From: DASPWW01 sp035461345
Lineage (GTDB): Bacteria; Actinomycetota; Thermoleophilia; Solirubrobacterales; 70-9
Length of the DNA stretch: 12,443 nt
Direction of reading: 5' to 3'
Assembly: GCA_035461345.1 (NCBI GenBank)
Contig: DATHVJ010000225.1
Coordinates: forward strand, 1 to 12,443
A program made the position numbers and the translations under genes. The notes beneath the pieces are model-generated. The model was not told the origin of the DNA, did no database searches, and saw only the letters and a program-made list of their open reading frames with translations. The first letter of the stretch is position 1. Every line of letters begins with the position of its first letter. Shown piece by piece: positions 6,521 through 12,443 of the stretch.

Positions 6521-7356
6521 GGCTGGCGGCGCTCGCCCTGTCGCTCGGCCTCGCGGCCGTGCTGGTCCCGGCGTGGATTCGGGACATGCGCCGCGCCGGG
6601 CTCGTGCGGGAGAACTGGCGCGGGCGGACGGTCGCGTTCCCCGCCGGAGCCATGCTGGTGGCCGTCTCGCTGGTCGCGCTGGCGCCGCTCGCGCTGCTCG
6701 ACGACCGCGCCGACCTCGACCTGCTCGATCCGGACCTGCGGCGATGGATGGCGTACGTGGTCGGGGTTGCGCTTCTGGGGCTGCTCGACGACTCGCTGGG
6801 GAGGGCGGGGGAGGCCGACTCGCCGCGCGGGTGGCGCGGGCACCTCCGGGCGCTGCTGTCGGGCCGGTTCTCGACCGGCGCGATCAAGGCGGTCGGCGCG
6901 TTCGCGCTCGCCGCGTACGCGGTCTCGGGCCGGGGGCGCGAGGAGCTCGACTATCTCGCCGACCTCGCGCTGCTGCTGCTGGCCACGAACCTGTTCAACC
7001 TCCTCGACCTGCGTCCGGGCCGCGTGGAGAAGGTGTTCTTCGCGCTGATCGCCGGGCTGTGCCTCGGGGGGTGGACGGCGGAGCCGCTCGGGCTGCTGGG
7101 GATCTTCATCGGGCCGGTGGTGGTCGGAGCCTGGTTCACGCTTCGCGAGCGGGCGATGCTCGGCGACACGGGATCGAACCTGATCGGCGCCCTGGCGGGG
7201 GTGGCGCTGCTGGAGACGCTCGGCGACCCGGCGCGGCTGATCGCGTTGGCGTTGATCGCCGCGCTCAACCTGTACGGCGAGTTCCGCTCGATCACCGCCG
7301 CGATCGATCGTGTTCCGCTGCTGCGCCAACTAGACTCGCTGGGCAGAGCGCGATGA
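6517..7356 (+). CDS. MraY/WecA-superfamily polyprenyl-phosphate sugar-1-phosphate transferase homologue
   Basis: Polytopic membrane protein of 279 residues with about eight hydrophobic helices. It resembles enzymes that transfer a sugar-1-phosphate from a UDP-sugar to a polyprenyl phosphate to begin wall or glycan synthesis. Superfamily landmarks are visible in order: D91-D92 in LLDDSLG (the DD motif), N158-LFN-LLD164 (the NxxNxxD motif) and MLGDTGSN with D217. It is shorter than MraY or WecA (about 320-360), the usual DG after the Asn motif is DL (DLRPGR), and no C-terminal His cluster is seen, so it is a divergent subfamily with unknown substrate. GTG at 6517 is the first possible start and overlaps the mini-ORF stop. 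Its TGA overlaps the pyrG ATG. M. tuberculosis has no such gene between its steB homologue and pyrG. The position after steA-steB suggests an envelope role. Confidence 0.75.
   Translation: MRLAALALSLGLAAVLVPAWIRDMRRAGLVRENWRGRTVAFPAGAMLVAVSLVALAPLALLDDRADLDLLDPDLRRWMAYVVGVALLGLLDDSLGRAGEADSPRGWRGHLRALLSGRFSTGAIKAVGAFALAAYAVSGRGREELDYLADLALLLLATNLFNLLDLRPGRVEKVFFALIAGLCLGGWTAEPLGLLGIFIGPVVVGAWFTLRERAMLGDTGSNLIGALAGVALLETLGDPARLIALALIAALNLYGEFRSITAAIDRVPLLRQLDSLGRAR
7331..7336 (+). promoter_or_regulatory. Possible internal -10 element for pyrG (TAGACT)
   Basis: TAGACT fits TANNNT, lies inside the last codons of the upstream gene and ends 16 bases before the pyrG ATG. No clear -35 is visible. 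It may give pyrG extra transcription independent of the envelope genes. Confidence 0.25.
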
Positions 7357-9020
7357 GCAACGGTTCAGGCGAGACCCGATTCATCTTCGTCACTGGCGGG
7401 GTGGTGTCGGCTCTCGGCAAGGGGATCGCCTCCGCCTCGGTCGGCCGTCTGCTCGTCAGCCGCGGCTTCCGGGTCCAGCTGCAGAAGTTCGACCCCTACA
7501 TCAACGTCGACCCGGGGACGATGAGCCCGTTCCAGCACGGCGAGGTGTTCGTGACCGAGGACGGCGCCGAGACCGACCTCGACCTGGGCCACTACGAGCG
7601 GTTCACCGACGAGAACACCTCGCGGGCTTCGAACGTGACCGCGGGCGCTGTCTACAACTCGGTCATCCGGCGCGAGCGTCGCGGCGACTACCTCGGGGCG
7701 ACGGTCCAGGTGATCCCGCACATCACCGACGAGATCAAGCACCGGATCCTGATCGTCGCCGAGTCGCAGGCGGTCGACTTCGTGATCACCGAGATCGGTG
7801 GAACGGTCGGCGACATCGAGTCGCTGCCGTTCCTCGAGGCGATCCGCCAGCTGTACGTCGACCTGGGCTCGAAGCGGTGCATGTTCGTGCACCTGACGCT
7901 CGTCCCCTACGTCGGCCACGCCGGGGAGCTGAAGACGAAGCCGACCCAGCACTCGGTCAACGAGCTGCGCCGGATCGGGATCCAGCCGCACGCGCTGGTG
8001 TGCCGCTCCGAGGGCGGGCTGGACCGCGACATCCGCCGCAAGATCGCGCTGTTCGCCAGCCTTCCCGAGGACGCGGTGATCTCGGCCCGCGACGTCGACA
8101 ACACCTACAAGGTGCCGCTCGTGTTCCGGGCAGAGGGCATCGACGACCAGGTCCTCGACCACTTCGGGATCGACGCCCCGGCGCCCGACCTCTCGGAGTG
8201 GGAGGCGCTCGTCCGCCGCGCGGACGCCGCGACGCGCAAGCTGACGATCGCGCTGGTCGGCAAGTACGTGCAGCTCGCCGACGCCTACAAGTCGGTCGTC
8301 GAGGCGCTCCGCCACGGCGGCTACCACCACGGCGCCGACGTCGAGGTCGAGCTCGTCAACTCCGAGGACCCGGATCCCGACCAGCTGGAGGCTGCGGACG
8401 GGATCCTGATCCCCGGCGGGTTCGGCGAGCGCGGGATCGAGGGCAAGGTGCTGGCGGCGCGGATTGCGCGCGAGAAGGGGATCCCGTTCCTCGGGATCTG
8501 CCTCGGGATGCAGATGGCGGTGGTCGAGTTCGCCCGCCACATCGCCGGGTTCGACGGCGCCAACTCGTCCGAGTTCGACCCCGAGACGCCGTACCCGGTG
8601 ATCGACCTTCTGCCCGAGCAGAAGGAGGTCACCGACATGGGCGGCACGATGCGGCTCGGCGCCGACCCGGTGAAGCTCCACGACGGGACTCGGGCCCGCG
8701 AGATCTTCGGCGAGGCGGTGATCTACAAGCGCCACCGCCACCGCTACGAGGTCAACAACATGCTCCGGCGCAGGCTCGAGGACGAGGGCCTGGTGTGCAG
8801 CGGCACCTCTCCCGACGAACGCCTCGTCGAGGTGGTCGAGCTCCCCGACCACCCGTTCTTCGTCGCCTCCCAGTTCCATCCCGAGTTCAACTCGCGTCCC
8901 ACGCGCCCCGAGCCGCTGTTCCGCGAGTTCGTCGGTGCGGCCAAGCGTCGCGCAGACGAGCGGACGCCCGAGGAGCCCGCGGTGGAGCCGTCGGTCGAGC
9001 GCGTCAGCGAACCCTCCTAA
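7353..9020 (+). CDS. pyrG: CTP synthase
   Basis: Makes CTP from UTP with ATP and glutamine, the last step of pyrimidine nucleotide synthesis in the cytoplasm. The 555-residue length is normal. The N-terminal synthetase domain (about 1-275) begins with FVTGGVVSALGKGI, carrying the P-loop, and includes GGTVGDIES. The C-terminal class I glutamine amidotransferase domain has the nucleophile C383 in GICLGMQ and the His-Glu pair H509/E511 in FHPEF. All key residues are present. About 25 acidic residues at the C-terminus extend past the conserved core. ATG at 7353 overlaps the previous stop (ATGA); the frame runs open far upstream, but those residues are out-of-frame shadow of the membrane enzyme. 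Regulation probably includes coupling to the upstream gene. Confidence 0.97.
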   Translation: MSNGSGETRFIFVTGGVVSALGKGIASASVGRLLVSRGFRVQLQKFDPYINVDPGTMSPFQHGEVFVTEDGAETDLDLGHYERFTDENTSRASNVTAGAVYNSVIRRERRGDYLGATVQVIPHITDEIKHRILIVAESQAVDFVITEIGGTVGDIESLPFLEAIRQLYVDLGSKRCMFVHLTLVPYVGHAGELKTKPTQHSVNELRRIGIQPHALVCRSEGGLDRDIRRKIALFASLPEDAVISARDVDNTYKVPLVFRAEGIDDQVLDHFGIDAPAPDLSEWEALVRRADAATRKLTIALVGKYVQLADAYKSVVEALRHGGYHHGADVEVELVNSEDPDPDQLEAADGILIPGGFGERGIEGKVLAARIAREKGIPFLGICLGMQMAVVEFARHIAGFDGANSSEFDPETPYPVIDLLPEQKEVTDMGGTMRLGADPVKLHDGTRAREIFGEAVIYKRHRHRYEVNNMLRRRLEDEGLVCSGTSPDERLVEVVELPDHPFFVASQFHPEFNSRPTRPEPLFREFVGAAKRRADERTPEEPAVEPSVERVSEPS

Positions 9021-9027
9021 TCCGGAA

Positions 9028-9033
9028 TACAAT
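9028..9033 (+). promoter_or_regulatory. -10 element TACAAT for a leaderless methyltransferase mRNA
   Basis: TACAAT lies in the 19-base gap after pyrG and ends 6 bases before the GTG at 9040. If transcription starts at that G, the hexamer spans -12 to -7, the ideal -10 position, and the mRNA has no leader. No Shine-Dalgarno exists. The -35 region (around 9005-9010) is weak. This is the best-looking promoter in the window. Confidence 0.5.
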
Positions 9034-9039
9034 CGGCGT

Positions 9040-9879
9040 GTGCCGGTCGACCTCGACGAGTACCGCCGGTCGAGCCACGAGACCTGGGAGCGGATTGCTG
9101 CCAACTGGGACGAGGAGCGGACCTTCATCCACTCCGCCACCGCCCCGGTCAACGAGCGCATGATCGAGCGACTCGACCCGCAGCCCGGCGAGACCGTGCT
9201 GGATCTGGCGGCGGGCACGGGCGACACGGGCTTCCTCGCCGCGGCCGTCATCGGCGACGAAGGCAGGCTGATCTCGACCGACTTCGCGTCGGCGATGGTC
9301 GACGCGGCGCGCGGAATCAGCGCGCAGCTCGGCCTCGGCAACGTCGAGCACCGGGTCCTCGACGCCGAGCGAATGGACCTCGACGACTCGAGCGTGGACC
9401 GGGTGCTGTGCCGGTTCGGCTACATGCTGATGGCCGATCCTGCCGCGGCGCTCGCCGAGACCCGCCGCGTGCTGCGCGACGGCGGGCGGCTCGTCTTCGG
9501 CGTCTGGACGGCCCCCGGCGAGAACCAGTGGGCGTTCGTGCCCGGGCTCGTGCTCGTCGAGCGCGGCCACATGCCGCCGCCCGAGCCCGAGGCGCCCGGG
9601 ATCTTCGGAATGGCCGACCCGGAGCGGATACGCGCGCTGGTCACCGGCGCGGGCTTCGCCGACCCCGAGATCGAGCAGGTGGACATGGCGTGGCCCTACG
9701 CCGACGCGGACGAGCACTGGAGCCTGACCCGCAGGCTCGCGGGACCGCTCGCCGACGCCGTCGACCAGCTCGACGAGGAGGAGCGAGAGACCGTGCGGGC
9801 GGACGTACGCTCGCGGATCGAGCCTCTGCTGGCGGACGGCCCGGCCCCCGGGCGAGTCCACGTGGTGACCACGGCTTAG
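9040..9879 (+). CDS. Class I SAM-dependent methyltransferase, substrate unknown
   Basis: The 279-residue product has a UbiE/Methyltransf_11-type Rossmann fold. Motif I is DLAAGTGDTG starting at D55, the acidic end of strand 2 is STDFASAMV, and the later segments LDAERMDLDD, VDRVLCRFGYMLM and RRVLRDGGRLVFGVW match motifs II-IV. The C-terminal third carries Trp, Pro and acidic residues and may shape the substrate pocket. The sequence does not reveal the substrate; similar proteins act on quinones, lipids or small metabolites. The GTG at 9040 is chosen because the coding-like sequence begins there (VPVDLDEYRRSS) and a -10 hexamer sits at leaderless distance. It may be transcribed separately from pyrG. 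Its TAG stop forms part of a -10-like hexamer for the next gene. Confidence 0.85.
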   Translation: MPVDLDEYRRSSHETWERIAANWDEERTFIHSATAPVNERMIERLDPQPGETVLDLAAGTGDTGFLAAAVIGDEGRLISTDFASAMVDAARGISAQLGLGNVEHRVLDAERMDLDDSSVDRVLCRFGYMLMADPAAALAETRRVLRDGGRLVFGVWTAPGENQWAFVPGLVLVERGHMPPPEPEAPGIFGMADPERIRALVTGAGFADPEIEQVDMAWPYADADEHWSLTRRLAGPLADAVDQLDEEERETVRADVRSRIEPLLADGPAPGRVHVVTTA

Positions 9880-9882
9880 TCT
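9877..9882 (+). promoter_or_regulatory. Possible -10 element for the M20 peptidase gene (TAGTCT)
   Basis: TAGTCT fits TANNNT, includes the methyltransferase TAG stop and ends 8 bases before the peptidase ATG. No Shine-Dalgarno lies between. The shared stop codon makes chance occurrence more likely. Confidence 0.3.
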
Positions 9883-9890
9883 GTCCCGCC

Positions 9891-11021
9891 ATGGGTGACG
9901 AGCAGCGGCTGCTCGAGCGCTTCGTGCGGCTGTGCGAGATCCCGAGCCCGACCGGGGACGAGCGCGCCGTGGCCGATGCCGTCGCCGGCGAGCTGCGCGA
10001 GCTGGGGGTGGAGGTGAGCGAGGACGGCGCGGCCGCGGAGGCCCGGGCCGGGGCGGGCAACCTGCTCGCGAGGGTGCCGGGCCCCGGTGACGAGTGGGTG
10101 ATGCTGTGCGCCCACCTCGACACCGTTCCCGAGGACGGCCGGATCGAGGTCGTGCTCGAGGACGGTGTCTACCGCAGCCGCGGCGACACGATCCTCGGCG
10201 CCGACGACAAGGCGGCGGTGGCGGTCCTCGTCGAGCTGGCGGCGCGGCACGCGAACGACCCGCCGCCGGTGGGGATCGAGCTCCTGTTCACGGTCGCCGA
10301 GGAGGACGGGCTGCGCGGGGCGAAGGTGTTCGACATCGACTCGCTGCGTTCGAGCTACGGCTTCGTCCTCGACCACGCGAGCCCGATCGGCGAGATCCTC
10401 GTCTCGGCGCCGACCCACAAGCGGCTGGCGGCTGAGTTCATCGGCCGCGAGGCGCACTCGGGGATCCGGCCGGAGGACGGCCAGAGCGCGATCGCCGCGG
10501 CGGCCGCCGCGATCGTAGAGATGGGGCTCGGCCGGCTCGACGACGAGACGACCGCCAACGTCGGGGTGATCGCGGGCGGCACTGCGACGAACATCGTCCC
10601 CGGGCGGTGCCGGATCGAGGGAGAGGCGCGCAGCATCGACACCGAACGCGCGGCGGAGACGATTGGCGCGATGGTCGACGCCTGCACGTGGGCGGCGGGG
10701 GAGCGCCACTGCGACGTCGACTTCGAGGTGACCGAGGTCTTCCGCGGCTACCGGCCGCGCCCCGCCTCGCCCGCCGTCGCGGCCGCCAAGCGCGCCCTCG
10801 AGCGCTGCGGCCACGAGCCGCGCCAACGCGCGACGGGCGGCGGCAGCGACGCCAACGCCCTTCGCGCCGTCGGCTTCGACGCGGTGTTGCTGGCCAACGG
10901 CACCGAGGCCAACCACACCCCGCAGGAGAGCGTCGCCGCACAGCGGATCGTCGAGATGCTCGACGTGTGCGAGGCGATCCTCGAGGCGGCGGCGGACCGG
11001 GGGTCAGCGGTCGGTGGTTGA
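9891..11021 (+). CDS. M20-family metallopeptidase (peptidase T-like)
   Basis: Probable two-zinc cytoplasmic peptidase of the M20 family, cutting small peptides or related amides. The product is 376 residues. All expected landmarks are present: metal ligand H75 with D77 in AHLDTV, bridging D105 in LGADDKAA, catalytic E137 and ligand E138 in VAEEDG, D161 in LDHAS, and H342 near the C-terminus in NHTPQE. The inserted dimerisation domain begins around 180 and holds the typical AHSGIRPEDG segment. The order and spacing fit the PepT-like branch annotated in Firmicutes and Actinobacteria rather than ArgE or DapE, but the substrate cannot be read from sequence. It starts 11 bases after the methyltransferase and its TGA is three bases before the DUF3866 ATG. 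Confidence 0.9.
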   Translation: MGDEQRLLERFVRLCEIPSPTGDERAVADAVAGELRELGVEVSEDGAAAEARAGAGNLLARVPGPGDEWVMLCAHLDTVPEDGRIEVVLEDGVYRSRGDTILGADDKAAVAVLVELAARHANDPPPVGIELLFTVAEEDGLRGAKVFDIDSLRSSYGFVLDHASPIGEILVSAPTHKRLAAEFIGREAHSGIRPEDGQSAIAAAAAAIVEMGLGRLDDETTANVGVIAGGTATNIVPGRCRIEGEARSIDTERAAETIGAMVDACTWAAGERHCDVDFEVTEVFRGYRPRPASPAVAAAKRALERCGHEPRQRATGGGSDANALRAVGFDAVLLANGTEANHTPQESVAAQRIVEMLDVCEAILEAAADRGSAVGG

Positions 11022-11024
11022 GCG

Positions 11025-12083
11025 ATGCTGAAGCTGCGCCGCGGAGTGGTCGCGTCGACCGACCCGCTCGTCGTCGAGGTCGAGGGGCGGCAGCGGCGGG
11101 CGTGGGCCGACAGCTCGCTGGTCGGCGAGGTCGAGGCCGGCGACGAGGTGATCGTCAACGTCGAGGCGCTCGACCTGGGGCTGGGCTCGGGCGGGTTCGA
11201 CGTCGTGCACGTGAACCTCACCCGTGGCCTCGATCGCGGCGGGGCTGAGAGCCCGCACGTGATGAAGCTCAACTACACCTCCCTCCAGCACCCGGTCGAC
11301 CCGGTCGAGCGGCCGGTCGACGCCGCCGAGACGGCGGCCGTGCCGGTCCTCGTGCTGCCCCTGCACGGGCACCTGGCGCCGGCCGCGTGGTCCGCGGCGC
11401 AGGCCCGGCCGGGGCTGCGGCTCGGCTACGTGCAGACCGCCGGGGGCGCGCTGCCGGGGACGCTGTCCCGCGACGTCGCCGAGCTGCGCTCCCGCGGGCT
11501 GCTGTCGGGGCACGTGACCGCCGGCCCCGCGTACGGGGGCGAGGGCGAGGCGATCGGATTGGTCGGCGCCCTCGACGCCGCCGCCTCCCTGGGCTGGGAC
11601 GCGGTCGTGGCGGGAGCGGGGCCGGGGATCCTCGGGTCGGAGACGCGCTATGGGCACGGCGGAATGGCGGCGCTGGACACCGCGCACGCGGCGCTCGCCC
11701 TGCGGATGCCGACTCTCGTCTCCCCGCGGCTGTCGGCCGCGGACCCGCGGCCGCGCCACCGAGGGCTGAGCCACCACACGTCGGCGGTGCTGGAGCTGCT
11801 GCTCGCCCCCGTCCAGGTGCCGGTGCCGGAGGTAGAGGCGAGTGAGTGGCCGACCCCGGAGACGAGGCCGGAGGCCGGGGCCGAGCCCGGCATGCTCGAC
11901 GAGCTGCGCGAGGCGTGCGGCGAGCGGCACGACCTCGCGGTGCACCCGGTCGACGTCGAGGGCTACGCGGCCAGTGGTCTGCCGGCGCGGACGATGGGGC
12001 GTGGGATCGGGGAGGATCCGCTGTTCTTTGCGGCGGCGCTGGCGTCCGGCCGGGCGCTGGCCGCCGCGACCGGAGGTCAGTGA
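11025..12083 (+). CDS. DUF3866 family protein
   Basis: Conserved protein of unknown function, 352 residues, mostly hydrophilic with no clear signal peptide. Residues 1-70 are rich in Val and acidic residues and look like a small beta domain (RGVVASTDPLVVEVEG...). The remaining alpha/beta part has Gly-rich loops (LPLHGHLAP, VAGAGPGILGSETRYGHGG with H211) and a basic His motif RHRGLSHHT (R244-T252, H245, H250, H251). The conserved His, Arg, Glu and Gly residues suggest an enzyme or ligand-binding site, possibly for metal or phosphate, but no reaction can be assigned. A Pro/Glu-rich linker lies near 270-290. The ATG follows the peptidase stop by GCG, as at steA/steB, and the TGA shares its last base with the NUDIX start, so translation is likely coupled with both neighbours. 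The DUF3866-NUDIX pairing hints at a linked substrate, which is inference. Confidence 0.85.
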   Translation: MLKLRRGVVASTDPLVVEVEGRQRRAWADSSLVGEVEAGDEVIVNVEALDLGLGSGGFDVVHVNLTRGLDRGGAESPHVMKLNYTSLQHPVDPVERPVDAAETAAVPVLVLPLHGHLAPAAWSAAQARPGLRLGYVQTAGGALPGTLSRDVAELRSRGLLSGHVTAGPAYGGEGEAIGLVGALDAAASLGWDAVVAGAGPGILGSETRYGHGGMAALDTAHAALALRMPTLVSPRLSAADPRPRHRGLSHHTSAVLELLLAPVQVPVPEVEASEWPTPETRPEAGAEPGMLDELREACGERHDLAVHPVDVEGYAASGLPARTMGRGIGEDPLFFAAALASGRALAAATGGQ

Positions 12084-12443
12084 TGGAACGCGTGAGCAGC
12101 AAGGTCGTGCACGAGGGCCGCATCGCGACCGTGCGGGTGGACGGGTTCCGCCACCCCGACGGCTCGACGGCCGAGCGCGAGATCGTCGGCCATCCCGGCG
12201 CCGTGGCGATGATCGCCCACGACGAGCGCGTCCTGTACATGGTGCGCCAGCCTCGCGAGGCGGGGGGGGAGGAGCACCTGCGCGAGCTGCCCGCGGGCAA
12301 GTTCGACGTCGAGGGGGAGAGTCCAATCGAGACGGCAAAGCGTGAGCTGGCCGAGGAGATCGGATTGCAGGCGACCGAGTGGCGGGAGCTGAAGCAGATC
12401 TACACGAGCCCGGGGTTCTCGGACGAGCGGGTCTCGATCATGG
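12083..12443 (+). CDS. NUDIX hydrolase, ADP-ribose pyrophosphatase-like (partial, 3' end outside window)
   Basis: The first 120 codons of a NUDIX protein similar to ADP-ribose pyrophosphatases (M. tuberculosis Rv1700), which split ADP-ribose into AMP and ribose-5-phosphate. An N-terminal beta segment (SSKVVHEGRIATVRVDGF) precedes the NUDIX box: ELPAGKFDVEGE followed by AKRELAEEIGL, with the metal-binding REL..EE core at about 94-100. One extra residue sits between the first Gly and Glu compared with the textbook pattern, as in mycobacterial relatives as I recall. The segment YTSPGFSDE after the box is typical of the ADP-ribose branch. ATG at 12083 has GGAGG at 12072-12076 with 6-base spacing and overlaps the DUF3866 stop by one base. 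A run of eight G at 12262-12269 lies inside the frame, which remains intact. Confidence 0.9.
   Translation, partial: MERVSSKVVHEGRIATVRVDGFRHPDGSTAEREIVGHPGAVAMIAHDERVLYMVRQPREAGGEEHLRELPAGKFDVEGESPIETAKRELAEEIGLQATEWRELKQIYTSPGFSDERVSIM

Noticed and set aside
4422..6887. 821-residue minus-strand open frame across steA, steB and the membrane enzyme
   Set aside because: Long antisense frames are common in very G+C-rich coding DNA. The translation is Arg/Asp/Glu/His-rich without domains, while the plus-strand genes have clear motifs.
7365..9341. 658-residue minus-strand open frame opposite pyrG
   Set aside because: It is a shadow of pyrG, which has every catalytic residue; the antisense product shows no family signature.
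12262..12269. Run of eight G in the NUDIX gene as a possible frameshift or phase-variation tract
   Set aside because: The NUDIX box lies downstream in the same frame as the start, so the gene is intact here. A single G-run in such G+C-rich DNA is not evidence of phase variation.

Overview
The window is very G+C-rich DNA in which almost every third codon position is G or C. It carries one small gene on the minus strand, then eleven tightly packed genes on the plus strand, the last of them cut by the window edge. The gene order tlyA - nadK - recN - steA - steB - (extra membrane enzyme) - pyrG - (methyltransferase, M20 peptidase, DUF3866) - NUDIX hydrolase follows the actinobacterial chromosomal block known from Mycobacterium tuberculosis (Rv1694 to Rv1700). 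The insertions relative to mycobacteria and the G+C content suggest a deep-branching actinobacterium, perhaps Thermoleophilia (Solirubrobacterales/Gaiellales). That placement is inference from gene order and composition. No tRNA, rRNA, CRISPR array, insertion sequence or prophage gene was seen; this is core chromosome.

Layout. Positions 1-82 hold a hairpin that reads as an intrinsic terminator for the minus strand. Positions 83-451 (minus) encode a four-helix membrane protein made of two similar halves. Positions 452-610 are a divergent control region with two adjacent inverted repeats and a possible LexA-like site. From 611 on, the genes are tlyA (rRNA 2'-O-methyltransferase), nadK (NAD kinase), a small two-helix membrane protein, recN (DNA repair ATPase), a SteA-like protein, a SteB/MctB-like protein, a MraY/WecA-superfamily membrane phosphotransferase homologue, pyrG (CTP synthase), a class I SAM methyltransferase, an M20 (peptidase T-like) metallopeptidase, a DUF3866 protein and the start of an ADP-ribose-pyrophosphatase-like NUDIX protein.

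Together. Several genes overlap or nearly touch (tlyA/nadK GTGA, membrane enzyme/pyrG ATGA, DUF3866/NUDIX one base, steA/steB and peptidase/DUF3866 three bases apart), so most of the block is probably co-transcribed and translationally coupled. However, tlyA, recN, the methyltransferase and the peptidase lack Shine-Dalgarno sequences and have a TANNNT-like hexamer just upstream. This suggests internal, nearly leaderless promoters that split the block into sub-operons. The products mix housekeeping roles (ribosome modification, NADP and CTP supply, recombinational repair, nucleotide clean-up) with a poorly understood envelope or division set (SteA, SteB, WecA-like enzyme, DUF3866), which is the most interesting part.
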